This document shows positions 1 through 8,789 of a stretch of 64,000 nt of DNA, in pieces. The stretch covers positions 1,986,971 through 2,050,970 of the forward strand of contig NZ_SODF01000002.1 in NCBI RefSeq assembly GCF_004365875.1, read 5' to 3'. The DNA comes from Kribbella kalugense (GTDB lineage: Bacteria > Actinomycetota > Actinomycetes > Propionibacteriales > Kribbellaceae). Positions within the stretch are counted from its first letter, which is position 1, and each line of letters opens with the position of its first letter. The notes under the pieces were generated by a model. That model saw only the letters and a list, made by a program, of their open reading frames with translations, was not told the origin of the DNA and searched no databases. The translations under genes were made by a program, and so were the position numbers.

Positions 1-1979
1 GTCGCGCGGACTTGGTCGATCGCGGCGCCGAGACCCTCCGGTGCGTGCAGGAAGTTGTACGGGTGGATCGACACCACGTCGAGGTATTTCAGCCCGCCCA
101 ACTGGCAGAACGTCTGGAACCACGCCTGCTGCGTCACGTCGGTGTCGCCACCAGCGACAATCGTGAGATCGGGATGCGTGGCCTTCAGCTTCGTGTACGT
201 CGCCTGCAGCAGCGCGAGGTAGCTGTCGGGTGCCTTGTTCGCCGGGCCTGCCGCGTTGTTGTCCCACTCGTTCCACACCGCCAGGTTGTGGATCTGCGGG
301 TACTGATTCACCAGAGCGTTGGCGTAGTTGGCGAACGCGGTCCGGCCGGCGTCGGTGTACGGCGCGTTGAAGAGCTGATCGGGACAGTCGTAGAGACAGT
401 TGCCGTAGTCGGCGACCAGCAACGGGTCGATGCCGTTGTTCTGATAGGCCTGCAGGTAGGTAGTGACCTTCGCGGGGAAGGCGTACGTGCCTGGAGTCGT
501 CTCGGCGCTCGCCCAGTACGCCTCGTCGCGGCCGGCACGGGCTCCGGACTGCGCGAGCAGCGGCGCCAGGTCCGGGCTCCACGATCCGCCGAAGTGCGTG
601 CCTGCTCCTTGGTACGTCGCCGGTGTGGTCGCCGTGACCGCGTCGAAGTTGATGGCGGCCGTCGTGCCGCCGCCGATGATCAGGCTCTTGTCCAGGGTGA
701 GCATGATCGCCTCGGCCGGGCCATGCCAGACGCCGTCGTCGGCGCCGCCGAAGTGTAGGTAGCTGGTGCCGCCGTCGAAGCGGGTGACGTTCAGCTGCTG
801 CCACGCCGTCGAGCCGGACAGGTTCAGCCGCTGCTGATGGACTTGGCCGGTCGCATCGGTGAGCCGGAGGCCGATTGCCGATACCTGGCTGGTCTTCGCC
901 CAGAGATTGAGTGCGGTCAGGTTGACCGGGACGAAGTTGCGCTGGATCGCGACGTAGTTGCCGCCGCCGGTGAAGTCGCCGGAGAGTTTGGCGGACTGGG
1001 CGCCGGCCTGCAGGCTCGTGGTGTCGTAGGTGAGGCTGCCGGTCGCGCCCGCGAACTCGCTGCCTGGGTAGAACGACCAGCCTTCGGCCGCGCTCTCGTA
1101 GTCGCCGAGCGGGGTCGTCGGCTTGGTCGACAGGGCGTTGAGAGTGAAGTCGTCGAGGTTGACGCTGCTGCTGGTCGCGCCGGTGATGGCGCCCTTGTCG
1201 AGGATGATCTCGAGCTGCTTCGCGGGGCCGTGCCAGACTCCGTCGTTCGCGCCGCCGAAGTGTCCGTACTGCTTGCCGCCGTCGAACCGGGTGACGCTGA
1301 TTGGCTGCCAATCAGTTGCCCCTGACAACGTCAAGCGCTGCTGGTGGACCTGGCCGGTGGAGTCGGTCAGCCGGAACGTTAGGAACGACAGGTTCGGGGT
1401 CTTCGCCCAGAAGCTGACGCTGGTCGCGTTGACGGACGGGAGCAGTCGGTTGACGCTGACGTACGCTCCGCCGGCACTGAAGTTTCCGGACAGTTTGCCG
1501 GAGCTGGTGCCGGAGTGATTGGCGGTGGTGTCGAGGGCGAAGCTGCCGGTCGCACCGGGGAATTCGCTGCCTGGGTAGAAGGTCCAGGCCTCCGCGGTGT
1601 TCTCGAAGTCGCCGACTCGGTTGGTGGTGAGGCCGGCGACTGGCGCCGTGCTGACTGGGCTGAGGATGGCGAAGGTGGTCTGGGCTGACGTCGTACCGGC
1701 CTGGACGGTCAGCTTGTACCAGCCGCGGTTGGTGACCGATACCTGCAAGGTGCTCGCGGCGGCTTGGCTGCCGGTCGCGACGACGGTGCCGTTGACGTCG
1801 GCGGCCGACCAGGTGACGGACGCGGCGTCGGTGCTGAGACCGACCTTGACCGGCTGACCGTCGGTGAACACGTTGCCGAGGGTGATGGGCGTCAGGGCGA
1901 GGGTCGCGGCGTGCGCGGGAGTGATGGTGCCGAAGCAGAGGAGGAGAACTCCGAGAACGATGGCAAGACTACGTCTCAT
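1..1979 (-). CDS. Secreted clan GH-A glycoside hydrolase, 3' end cut by window
   Basis: Reads leftward without a stop to the window edge, so the C-terminus is missing. It opens with a signal peptide (MRRSLAIVLGVLLLCFG, then an Ala-rich cleavage region). An Ig-like stretch follows, then two tandem jelly-roll-like modules of about 160 residues (roughly 1590-1130 and 1120-640), each with the matching phrases GDYE/GDFE...FYPGSEF and RFDGG..Y.HFGG.DDGVWHGPA. The catalytic part begins near 650 with a GTHFGGSWSP motif and contains NLAVWNEWDN near 250-290, the Asn-Glu signature of clan GH-A acid/base residues. The nucleophile Glu must lie beyond the window. The start is the ATG preceded by AAGGAG. 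Probably a polysaccharide-degrading exoenzyme under LacI-type control; exact GH family not determinable here. Confidence 0.85.
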   Translation of the reverse strand, partial: MRRSLAIVLGVLLLCFGTITPAHAATLALTPITLGNVFTDGQPVKVGLSTDAASVTWSAADVNGTVVATGSQAAASTLQVSVTNRGWYKLTVQAGTTSAQTTFAILSPVSTAPVAGLTTNRVGDFENTAEAWTFYPGSEFPGATGSFALDTTANHSGTSSGKLSGNFSAGGAYVSVNRLLPSVNATSVSFWAKTPNLSFLTFRLTDSTGQVHQQRLTLSGATDWQPISVTRFDGGKQYGHFGGANDGVWHGPAKQLEIILDKGAITGATSSSVNLDDFTLNALSTKPTTPLGDYESAAEGWSFYPGSEFAGATGSLTYDTTSLQAGAQSAKLSGDFTGGGNYVAIQRNFVPVNLTALNLWAKTSQVSAIGLRLTDATGQVHQQRLNLSGSTAWQQLNVTRFDGGTSYLHFGGADDGVWHGPAEAIMLTLDKSLIIGGGTTAAINFDAVTATTPATYQGAGTHFGGSWSPDLAPLLAQSGARAGRDEAYWASAETTPGTYAFPAKVTTYLQAYQNNGIDPLLVADYGNCLYDCPDQLFNAPYTDAGRTAFANYANALVNQYPQIHNLAVWNEWDNNAAGPANKAPDSYLALLQATYTKLKATHPDLTIVAGGDTDVTQQAWFQTFCQLGGLKYLDVVSIHPYNFLHAPEGLGAAIDQVRA

Positions 1980-2033
1980 GCCGACTCCTTGAATCAGGGC
2001 GGTGTAGGTGAGACGTCGGCTGCCACGACGTAT

Positions 2034-2076
2034 GCAAATCGATTTGTACTATTGCTGTGGGTGACAGCGGTGTCAA
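2034..2076 (-). promoter_or_regulatory. LacI-type operator and -35 box of the glycoside hydrolase gene
   Basis: CAAATCGATTTG (2035-2046) is a perfect 12-bp palindrome centred on CG, the layout of LacI/GalR-family operators. On the minus strand a TTGACA -35-like box (complement of 2071-2076) lies just upstream, so the operator overlaps the expected -10/+1 region of the hydrolase gene starting at 1979. Sugar-responsive repression is the natural inference. The regulator is not in this window unless it was the truncated LacI gene near 4.6 kb. Confidence 0.6.
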
Positions 2077-2146
2077 CAGCTCAGTCGACTGCTTCCTGTC
2101 AGCCGGCCACGGCCTCGGCCCCGGTCAGTCGGTCCGGTCACCCCGG

Positions 2147-3091
2147 TCAGTCGGCCTCGGCTCCGGTCAGCAGGGCTGCTAGCTCGGTGGGGCGGTAGAG
2201 GACCTGCTTGCCGGTGCGTTGCGGCTCGACGAGACCGGTACGGCGCAGCAGTTGGAGGTGCTGGCTCACGGCCGACGGCGTCACCTTCAGCTCGACGGCC
2301 AGGTCTGTCGTCGTACGGGGATGAGTGAGCAGCCCGAGGATGTGGGCGCGCGGCGTACCGATCAACTGGGCGAGATCCTGTTGCGACGGCGGCTCGGCGA
2401 CGGACCACAGGTGGGCCTGTCCGCGTGGCGGATACCCCAGCAGCGGCTCGGCTCCCGGGTCGAACGGGATCACCGCATGCGGCCCGAACAGCGTCGGCTG
2501 CAACACGAGCCCCCGCCCGTCGACACTCTCGATCCGGCTCTGCTCGGCCACCCGGTCGACCTTCAGCAACCCGTCCGCGTACGTGATCGCCGGCCCCAGC
2601 CCGTTGAGCATCGCGCCGGTCCCTTGCTGGGTGAGAACGTGCCCGCGATAACTGATGTCCGCCGACAGCAGTGTCCGCATCCGACTCCAGTACGGCGCCA
2701 TGACGGCCTGCCAGTACTCCGTCAACGCATCGACGACCTTCTCGACCGTCAACTCGTCCGGGAACTGCCCGTTGACCGCGACAACCTGCCGCTCGAACGT
2801 CTGCCGATCCACACCCGCGATCACATCCAACTCGTCAGCAAGCTGCGTGAGAGGAGATGTCGGTCGCGGAGTCAGAAAGTCCGGGCTGCCCATCGTGTCG
2901 TTGATCAGCCACCGAAGTACATCCCAGTTGAGCTCAGCCACGCGGGGCTGGACCGCCCGCACCCACCCCAACTGCAACGGAAACCGCCCCGGATCCCGCA
3001 AAGCCCGCAACGACAACACCATCTCCGCCACCGGCGACACCACAAACCGCACATCCGCCAAATCCCGCGAACTAAGCCGATAAGTAAGCAC
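2147..3091 (-). CDS. ArsR/SmtB-type winged-helix regulator with long N-terminal domain
   Basis: 314 residues. The last ~90 residues form a winged helix with the recognition-helix phrase VTPSAVSQHLQLLRRTGLV and a wing (RTGKQVLYRPT) typical of ArsR regulators. The first ~220 residues match the layout of the actinobacterial DUF5937-ArsR architecture (opening YRLSSRDLADVRFVVSPVAEM). No metal-binding Cys cluster is visible, so a metal sensor is unlikely. The GTG start is preceded by GGAGG. Its neighbour on the left, the hydrolase, has its own LacI-type site, so the target of this regulator is unknown. Confidence 0.85.
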   Translation of the reverse strand: MLTYRLSSRDLADVRFVVSPVAEMVLSLRALRDPGRFPLQLGWVRAVQPRVAELNWDVLRWLINDTMGSPDFLTPRPTSPLTQLADELDVIAGVDRQTFERQVVAVNGQFPDELTVEKVVDALTEYWQAVMAPYWSRMRTLLSADISYRGHVLTQQGTGAMLNGLGPAITYADGLLKVDRVAEQSRIESVDGRGLVLQPTLFGPHAVIPFDPGAEPLLGYPPRGQAHLWSVAEPPSQQDLAQLIGTPRAHILGLLTHPRTTTDLAVELKVTPSAVSQHLQLLRRTGLVEPQRTGKQVLYRPTELAALLTGAEAD

Positions 3092-3205
3092 CCCAACCCC
3101 TCCGTCAATTCAGAGAGATCCTAAATCGCCCCACCCAAACCCGCCCGACAGTTCCCCACCCCACCCCGCACCCCCGATCCACCCGACCCGCGCGTCAGGT
3201 AGGCC

Positions 3206-3868
3206 CGATCCATCCTCCCGACCCAGCTACCTGTGCGAGAGGTTTCTTGCCCTGCCCCGCGAGCCTGATCGTCCTCCCCGACCGGACTACCTGACCCGTC
3301 CGCTCGACCCGACCGGATCGGCGCGACAGCTTCCCCGCCCCGCCCTGCAGGCCCGATCCATCGACCCGACCGGACCCGTGCCACTGACCAACCCCCGGCG
3401 CAGGCCGGCTCCGGGCATCGACTAAGCGTGGCGCGACGCTGCCACCCGGCGTTGGTCAGTGAGGCACGTCCGCCCCCACGACCGGACCTGCGCGACAGGT
3501 TCCCGTCCCGGCCTGCAGGCCTGATCCATCCTCCCGACCCAAGTACCTGTGCGAGAGGTTTCCGGCCCTGCCCTGCGGGCCCGATCCGTCGTCCTCGACC
3601 GGACACCTGATTCGTCCGCTCGACCCGCCCCGCCCCGCCCTGCAGGCCCCGATCCATCGACCCGACCTCGACTAGTGGTGCTCTGCCCCAGCGTCCGACG
3701 ACGACCCTGACCGGACCTGCGCGACAGCTTGCCCGTCCCGCCCTGCAGGTCCGATCCATCCTCCCGACCCGTCTACCCGATCCATCCGCTGGACCCGACC
3801 GGACCGGCGCGACAGGTCTCCCGCCCTGCCCCCTCTAGGCTCGATCCATCGACCCGACCTCGACTAGT
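3206..3868. repeat. Three imperfect copies of a C-rich 120-170 bp unit
   Basis: The gap between the ArsR gene and the repeat protein holds no convincing gene. It contains degenerate copies of one block at about 3206-3378, 3519-3678 and 3748-3868. Each begins with GATCCATCCTCCCGACCC and ends in GATCCATCGACCCGACC. A GCGCGACAG(C/G)TT-like segment recurs four times between them. The second and third copies end in CTCGACTAGTGGTG; in the third this is the stop codon and tail of the next gene. Composition is extremely C-rich on the plus strand. Confidence 0.7.
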
Positions 3869-4523
3869 GGTGCCCCGCCCCATCGTCGGACGACGAGCCC
3901 GACCGCCCGGAGCCCCGCCCGCCGTTGTCGTCGCCGGGCTCTACGTGCTTGCGCAGTCCTCCGTTGTCGTCGCCAGGCTCTACGTGCTTGCGCAGGCCGC
4001 CGTTGTCGTCCCCGGGCTCGACGTGCTTGCGCAGTCCGCCGTTGTCGTCGCCGGGTTCGGCGGTCTTGGATGAGCTCGCCGTACGCAGGCCGCCTTTGTC
4101 GTCGCCGGGTTCCGCGTGCTTGCGCAGGCCGCCGTTGTCGTCGCCGGGCTCTACGTGCTTGCGCAGGCCGCCGTTGTCGTCGCCAGGCTCTACGTGCTTG
4201 CGCAGGCCGCCCTTGTCGTCCCCAGGCTCCGCGTGCTTGCGTAGCCCGCCGTTGTCGTCGCCGGGTTCGGTGGTGCTCGGGGAGGTAGGCGTACGTAGGC
4301 CGCCGTTGTCGTCGCCTGGCTCGGTGGTCTGGTGATTGGTCGGTGTCTGCTGGCCGCCCTTGTCGTCGACCGACCAGGCTGCGGTGGCGATGCCGGCCGT
4401 TGCTCCGAGGACGATCACGCCGGCACTCGCCCAGGCGACGTACCGCCGCGACTTCCGCCGCGCCGGAGCTGCACCCGTCCGAACACTCTGCTGGTTCATG
4501 CTGTTCTGCTCATCAGTTGTCAT
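3864..4523 (-). CDS. Membrane-anchored repeat protein with ten EPGDD(N/K)GGLR repeats
   Basis: About 219 residues from the ATG of MTTDEQNSMNQQ, preferred because the longer upstream frame has no family character. A short Arg-rich cytoplasmic head is followed by one hydrophobic segment (YVAWASAGVIVLGATAGIA, about residues 28-47). The rest is low complexity: ten copies of EPGDD(N/K)GGLR, seven of them in a regular 13-residue form ending KHV or KHA, ending in a Ser/Gly tail. The repeats are acidic and Gly-rich, which suggests a flexible extracytoplasmic or calcium-binding segment. This is inference only; I do not recognise the family. Repeat units are nearly identical at DNA level, indicating recent expansion. 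Confidence 0.65.
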   Translation of the reverse strand: MTTDEQNSMNQQSVRTGAAPARRKSRRYVAWASAGVIVLGATAGIATAAWSVDDKGGQQTPTNHQTTEPGDDNGGLRTPTSPSTTEPGDDNGGLRKHAEPGDDKGGLRKHVEPGDDNGGLRKHVEPGDDNGGLRKHAEPGDDKGGLRTASSSKTAEPGDDNGGLRKHVEPGDDNGGLRKHVEPGDDNGGLRKHVEPGDDNGGRGSGRSGSSSDDGAGHH

Positions 4524-4601
4524 GCTCCGATGCTCACCCGCCACCACGGGCACAGACCATCGGACATTGGTCCTACGACTCCTGGCCGCAAACGGCACGG
4601 A

Positions 4602-5092
4602 TCAGCCGGAGTCGCGGATGACCAGGTGGGGTACGACGACGTTGGCGGTGTCGGCGGCCTCGCCCAGGTGGCGGGCGACCTGGTCGACCGCGAGTTCGCC
4701 GAGCTGCCAGGTGTCGATGTGAACCGACGTCAGAGCCGGGGTGATCAGCTCGCCGAGGGGGAGTCCGTCGAATCCGACGACGGCGCAGGACTCGGGAACC
4801 TGCCGGCCAAGGCGGAGGGCAGCCCGGATCGCGCCGACGGCGATCAGGTCGCTGTATGCGAACAGAGCGGTGACGTCCGGGTATGCCGTGAGTACCGCCG
4901 TCGCCGCCTGATCACGATCCTGCACTGTCTGCGCACACTGTTGCACCGGGCAACGGCTGGGATCGACACCGAGCTCGCGAATGACCGCCCCGAACGTGTC
5001 CCGCGGAGTGTCCGGTACGTCGTCAGGCCCTTCGCTGCCGAGCAGCGCGATCGAACGGTGGCCGCCGGCCTGCACTCGCTTCACCGCCGTCG
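4602..5092 (-). pseudogene. LacI-family regulator, C-terminal half only
   Basis: The frame carries the C-terminal periplasmic-binding-like half of a LacI/GalR regulator: AGGHRSIALLG, then TALFAYSDLIAVGAIRAA, VVGFDGLPLGELITPALTS and a normal end. Homology begins at AVKR near 5090. The DNA-binding domain and N-terminal subdomain are absent; the upstream sequence instead belongs to an unrelated domain on the opposite strand. Without a headpiece it cannot bind DNA as a LacI protein, so it is a 5'-deleted remnant. Confidence 0.75.
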
Positions 5093-5094
5093 CC

Positions 5095-5308
5095 GGCGTG
5101 GACGACGAGGTGGACCCTGACGGCACAGTCCGCTTCACCGTCACCGCGGACGGCGCCACCCTGGCCACAACGCCCGTACTCACCAACTCCTCCGACCCCT
5201 ACCCGATCGACGTCGACGTGACCGGCGCCCAACACCTAACCCGACACCGGTGACTCCAACGCCCACGACCACGCCGACTGGGCCAACGCCAAGGTGATTT
5301 GCAACTGA
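5095..5308 (+). pseudogene. NPCBM-domain remnant, truncated and frameshifted
   Basis: The plus strand encodes GVDDEVDPDGTVRFTVTADG, then VDVTGAQHL, and in another frame DHADWANAKVIC followed by TGA. These are the conserved pieces of the NPCBM carbohydrate-binding module found at the end of secreted glycosidases. A frame change with a small deletion lies near 5235, and everything upstream of the first phrase is missing. It abuts the LacI fragment head to head, marking a rearrangement junction at about 5092-5095. Confidence 0.7.
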
Positions 5309-6307
5309 TCAGGACGCGAAGGATCGGCTGAACTGCTGTCCGGACTGAACCATGTCCCGGACAGCACTCAGCCGTCGCTGTTCATACTCGAGAAGAACAC
5401 CAGCCGCGACGGCGTCGGCAAGGGCCTCGGCGTCGTCCAACGAAGCGCTGAAGCCGGAACCAGTCATCGGCGTCGGCACATGCGCGGCGTCTCCCACCAA
5501 AGCAAGCCGTCCGCGGACGAGCCGGTCAGGAACGTACTCCGCGATCGGTGTACCAATGACGGCACGCCGTTCGATGCAGTCGAGGATGACATCACGCCAC
5601 AACGCCGGCCAGAGCTCACTGGCCTCGGCGCCGAGCTGGTGGAGCGTCGCCTCTGGTATGTCAGCAGCGGCAAGAGAATGCTGTACGACGTTGCCGACAA
5701 CGCATCCCGTCTCGCGGAGTAGTTCGTTGCGGCTGGCATCGAACCACCCCCAGCCAAGTTGCCGAGGCAACGGATAGCCGAAGAGATAGTTGCCCTCAGC
5801 CCGCAGAATGTTCATATCGCGAGGCAACCGATGCCGTGCCGGAATCGCGGACTCGTCGATCAGACCGATCCACAACACGTACCCAGCGAAGGTCGCGTTC
5901 GGGTGCTCCGGCGCGACACTCCGTCGTACGACGCTTCGGTGGCCGTCGGCACCGATCACCACGTCGCCACGGACCACCTCATCATTCGAGGTGGTCGCCC
6001 ACGCGCCGTCATCGTCCTGGTCGACGCCTCGTACGTACGTGTTGTGGCGAAGTTCGATGTGGGGATCCGCGTCAACGGCTGCCCGCAGTCGCGCATGAAC
6101 GGCCGTCCACGTCTGCACACTGGCGCGAGTACCGCCCTTGCGTCCGGTGATTCTCTCGAGCCGGCCCTCGGGCACCCAGCCGAGAGAAGCTCCGGTCCGC
6201 GGGAACTCGTCCACGCGCTCCAGAATCGTCGCATCGACCCCGGCCCGCGAGAGCGCCAGCCCGGTCATCAATCCCGACAGGGACGCACCGACGACGACTG
6301 CTTTCAT
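5309..6307 (-). CDS. FAD-dependent aromatic-type monooxygenase
   Basis: 332 residues. It opens with the Rossmann FAD motif VVVGASLSGLMTGLALSRAG, has VVIGADGHRSVVRR (the DG motif of group A flavin monooxygenases) near residue 118 and GRLALVGDAAHVPTPMTGSG (the GD motif binding FAD ribose and pyrophosphate) near 265. This is the layout of para-hydroxybenzoate-hydroxylase-like enzymes, closest in style to those acting on hydroxylated pyridines or phenols. It is the last gene of a minus-strand operon and overlaps the aldolase gene by 4 bp. It probably hydroxylates the ring of the pathway substrate; the substrate cannot be read from sequence. Confidence 0.85.
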   Translation of the reverse strand: MKAVVVGASLSGLMTGLALSRAGVDATILERVDEFPRTGASLGWVPEGRLERITGRKGGTRASVQTWTAVHARLRAAVDADPHIELRHNTYVRGVDQDDDGAWATTSNDEVVRGDVVIGADGHRSVVRRSVAPEHPNATFAGYVLWIGLIDESAIPARHRLPRDMNILRAEGNYLFGYPLPRQLGWGWFDASRNELLRETGCVVGNVVQHSLAAADIPEATLHQLGAEASELWPALWRDVILDCIERRAVIGTPIAEYVPDRLVRGRLALVGDAAHVPTPMTGSGFSASLDDAEALADAVAAGVLLEYEQRRLSAVRDMVQSGQQFSRSFAS

Positions 6308-7059
6308 TGCACCTCAGCAAGCAATCGTACGAACGTACTGACCAGCGCCGCCCGGTCGCCCGCGACCGGAATGATCCGGCTAGCCTCGAGATCTGATTCC
6401 CAGGCGGCGTTCGGGGTCACGTACTCGATGCCTGCAGAACGCGTCGCCTCAACGACGCGGTTGTGCAGCTTCTGGATATCGGGATGCGCGACATCGCCAT
6501 CCAGCCCGAGGGACATCGAGAGATCGAACGGACCGAACATGAGCCCGTCCAGCCCACCCTCGTGCGCGATCGCCTCGACTTCGTCAACGCCTGCAGGGTT
6601 TTCGATGATCCCGAACACCAGTACATCGGCGTCCATCCGGCGATAATCGCTCGGCCAGTCCTCGCTGAGATGCCCGACGGCCCGTCCGCAAGGGCACGCG
6701 CCGCGGGTCCCGGTCGGCGCGAAGTGCGCCGCCGACGCGATCGCGCGGGCCTGCGTCACCGTACGGACGTCGGGCGCGATGATCCCGGTCGCCCCCAAGT
6801 CGAGGGCGTGCTGGATCGCGATCGGCTCGTGGTTCGCGACCCGGACGAGCGAGTCGATGCCGACCGCGTCCGCGGCCCGGATCAGGTCCCGTACGTCGCC
6901 CGCATCGAATGCGCCGTGTTCGGCGTCGATCCATGCGAAGTCATAGCCGGCGTACCCGACAGCTTCGACAATCTCAGGGCTGGGCAGCTGAACGGCGATC
7001 CCATAAGCCTTGTCTCCGCTCTCGAGTTTGCCGCGGATTCGCCGTGGTGCGATTCTCAT
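6304..7059 (-). CDS. HpcH/HpaI-family class II aldolase
   Basis: 251 residues. Family marks are YDFAWIDAEHGAF (metal-binding region), GIDSLVRVANHEP, LDLGATGIIAPDV, a Gly-rich loop before VFGIIENPAGV (metal Glu) and LMFGPFDLSMSLG. These enzymes cleave or form 2-keto acid C-C bonds with a divalent metal. The ATG at 7059 is chosen because GGAG lies just upstream; the longer frame into the cyclase gene is spurious. It overlaps the monooxygenase start by 4 bp, implying translational coupling. Confidence 0.85.
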   Translation of the reverse strand: MRIAPRRIRGKLESGDKAYGIAVQLPSPEIVEAVGYAGYDFAWIDAEHGAFDAGDVRDLIRAADAVGIDSLVRVANHEPIAIQHALDLGATGIIAPDVRTVTQARAIASAAHFAPTGTRGACPCGRAVGHLSEDWPSDYRRMDADVLVFGIIENPAGVDEVEAIAHEGGLDGLMFGPFDLSMSLGLDGDVAHPDIQKLHNRVVEATRSAGIEYVTPNAAWESDLEASRIIPVAGDRAALVSTFVRLLAEVQ

Positions 7060-7070
7060 GTCGTCTCTCC

Positions 7071-8015
7071 TCAGAAGACCGCGACCGGGTTGCTGGCGCT
7101 CGAAGTGGCACCCACCATCCGCCACGGCAGCGCGGCGAAAAGGAACTCCCACCGGCGCTCCTCCTGGCAGACCTTGGCGAGCTCGGTCAGCTGCATGTTG
7201 TCGATCAGCCACAGCCCGAGCGCGACCAGACCTACCGTGTGAATCGGACGCAGGAAGTCGAGCCCGAACCCGGACGGCTGCGCATCCTGTACGCCGTCGT
7301 TCCCGAGTACGGCGACGTCGCGCTCGCACAGGTATGGCAGGCAACTGGCGTGCAAACCCGCCTGCCGGGCGCCGGGTCCGACCGCGTCCGGCCCATCGGT
7401 CAGGATCGCCGCGACGTTGCCCGTGTGCACCAACAGCGCATCGCCCGGTCGCACTCGCACGCCCTGTCGTTCCTCGGCCGCCTCCAGCTCCTCGGGCGTC
7501 ACCGCGTGACCCCTTTCAAGCCAAGGGACTTCGTGGAGTGCCGCGATGTCGAGCAGCACACCGCGGGTGACGAACCCGGCCTCAGCGTGATGCACCGAGA
7601 GCGACTTCGCCCCGAAGCGCGACGTGGTGTCCGATTCGGGAAAACCGTTGTAGTTCTTGCCTTCCCACGAGTAGTGGGCCAGGCCGTCCACATGCGTATT
7701 CGATCCGTGCGCGGAGATTCCGACGTACTCCGTCACTGCGTCGAACCGGAGCGCCTTGCCGTCGAAGTGGTCGGCGACCTCGTGGAGGCCGGTGAAGCGC
7801 TGGACCAGGGCGATGCCCGAGCCGAGCGCGTCAGGTGCCTCGGGATCGATGTCCCGTGACAAGGAGAGCGTTCGGCCGGATCGGATCTGGGATGCGGCCG
7901 CGACGCGGACCTCGTCGGTGATCAGGTTGAGCGTGCCCAGGCGGTCGTCGGGACCCCAGCGGCCCCAGTTCGACAGGGATGTCAGGTACTGCTCGACATC
8001 GGCTTCGGTGATCAT
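7071..8015 (-). CDS. Cyclase-family metal-dependent hydrolase
   Basis: 314 residues of the cyclase / kynurenine-formamidase-like superfamily. The metal-binding motif appears as HGSNTHVDGLAHY (about residues 107-119, the HxGTHxDxPxH equivalent, with Asn at the usual Gly position). WGPDDRLGTLNLIT near the start is typical of the actinobacterial branch. Such enzymes hydrolyse amides or lactones. It lies 11 bp upstream of the aldolase gene in the same operon, so it may open a ring cleavage product that the aldolase then splits. Confidence 0.8.
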   Translation of the reverse strand: MITEADVEQYLTSLSNWGRWGPDDRLGTLNLITDEVRVAAASQIRSGRTLSLSRDIDPEAPDALGSGIALVQRFTGLHEVADHFDGKALRFDAVTEYVGISAHGSNTHVDGLAHYSWEGKNYNGFPESDTTSRFGAKSLSVHHAEAGFVTRGVLLDIAALHEVPWLERGHAVTPEELEAAEERQGVRVRPGDALLVHTGNVAAILTDGPDAVGPGARQAGLHASCLPYLCERDVAVLGNDGVQDAQPSGFGLDFLRPIHTVGLVALGLWLIDNMQLTELAKVCQEERRWEFLFAALPWRMVGATSSASNPVAVF

Positions 8016-8026
8016 GACTTGTCCTT

Positions 8027-8764
8027 TCAGGATTGGGCCGTCGGGCGGATGACGATCTCGTTGACGTCGACCTCGGGCGGCTGCTCGATCGCGAACGCGA
8101 CCGCGCGAGCGATCGCATCCGGCGAGATCGCGAACTTGTCCCGCTGCTGCAGCAGTTGCTCGCGCACCTGCTCGTCGCTGACCGTCTGCACGAACTCGGT
8201 CGCGACGAATCCCGGCGATACGACCGAGACGCGGAGATTGGGTCCGGCTTCCTTACGCAGACCTTCGGAGACCGCGCGTACGGCGGTCTTCACACCGGAG
8301 TACACCGCCATCGTCGGGCTGGTGGTGTAGGCGGCGGTGGACGCGATGTTCACGAACTGCCCGGTCTCCTGGGCACGGAACACCGGTAACGCGGCGGCGA
8401 TTCCGTTCAGAACTCCGCGCAGGTTGACCTCGACCATCAGGTCCCACTCGTCGACCTTCAACTCGTGCAGGTACGAGACCGGACCGACGCCGGCGTTGTT
8501 GACGAGTACGTCGAGGCGCCCGAAACGGTCCGTCGCGGCGGCCACGAGATTCGCCACCTCACTGCGATTGGTGACGTCGACCGGCATCGCGACCGCCGTA
8601 CCGCCATCGCTTTCGATCTTCTCTGCCACTCGGGTGGCTGCCGTGAGGTTGCGGTCGGCAAGCACTACCTTCGCGCCTCGTTCGGCCAGCAGGGCTGCGG
8701 TCGCGCTGCCGATTCCGCCACCTGCACCGGTGACGATGACTACCTTGTCTTTGATCGTTGACAT
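8027..8764 (-). CDS. Short-chain dehydrogenase/reductase (SDR)
   Basis: 245 residues, classical SDR. The NAD(P) motif TGAGGGIGSATA is at about residues 11-22, the NNAG motif (VLVNNAGVG) near 88, catalytic Ser in NIASTAAYTTSP, and YSGVK (catalytic Tyr and Lys) near 155. The Asp after the second strand (VVLADRN) points to NAD(H) preference by the general rule. It lies between the second SDR and the cyclase on the same strand with short gaps. Confidence 0.9.
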   Translation of the reverse strand: MSTIKDKVVIVTGAGGGIGSATAALLAERGAKVVLADRNLTAATRVAEKIESDGGTAVAMPVDVTNRSEVANLVAAATDRFGRLDVLVNNAGVGPVSYLHELKVDEWDLMVEVNLRGVLNGIAAALPVFRAQETGQFVNIASTAAYTTSPTMAVYSGVKTAVRAVSEGLRKEAGPNLRVSVVSPGFVATEFVQTVSDEQVREQLLQQRDKFAISPDAIARAVAFAIEQPPEVDVNEIVIRPTAQS

Positions 8765-8789
8765 TTTCGTTCTCCTTCAGGTGGATTGG

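Noticed and set aside
3925..4335. Regular short repeats that could suggest a CRISPR array
   Set aside because: Period is 39 bp with no variable spacers; the units translate to a 13-residue protein repeat.
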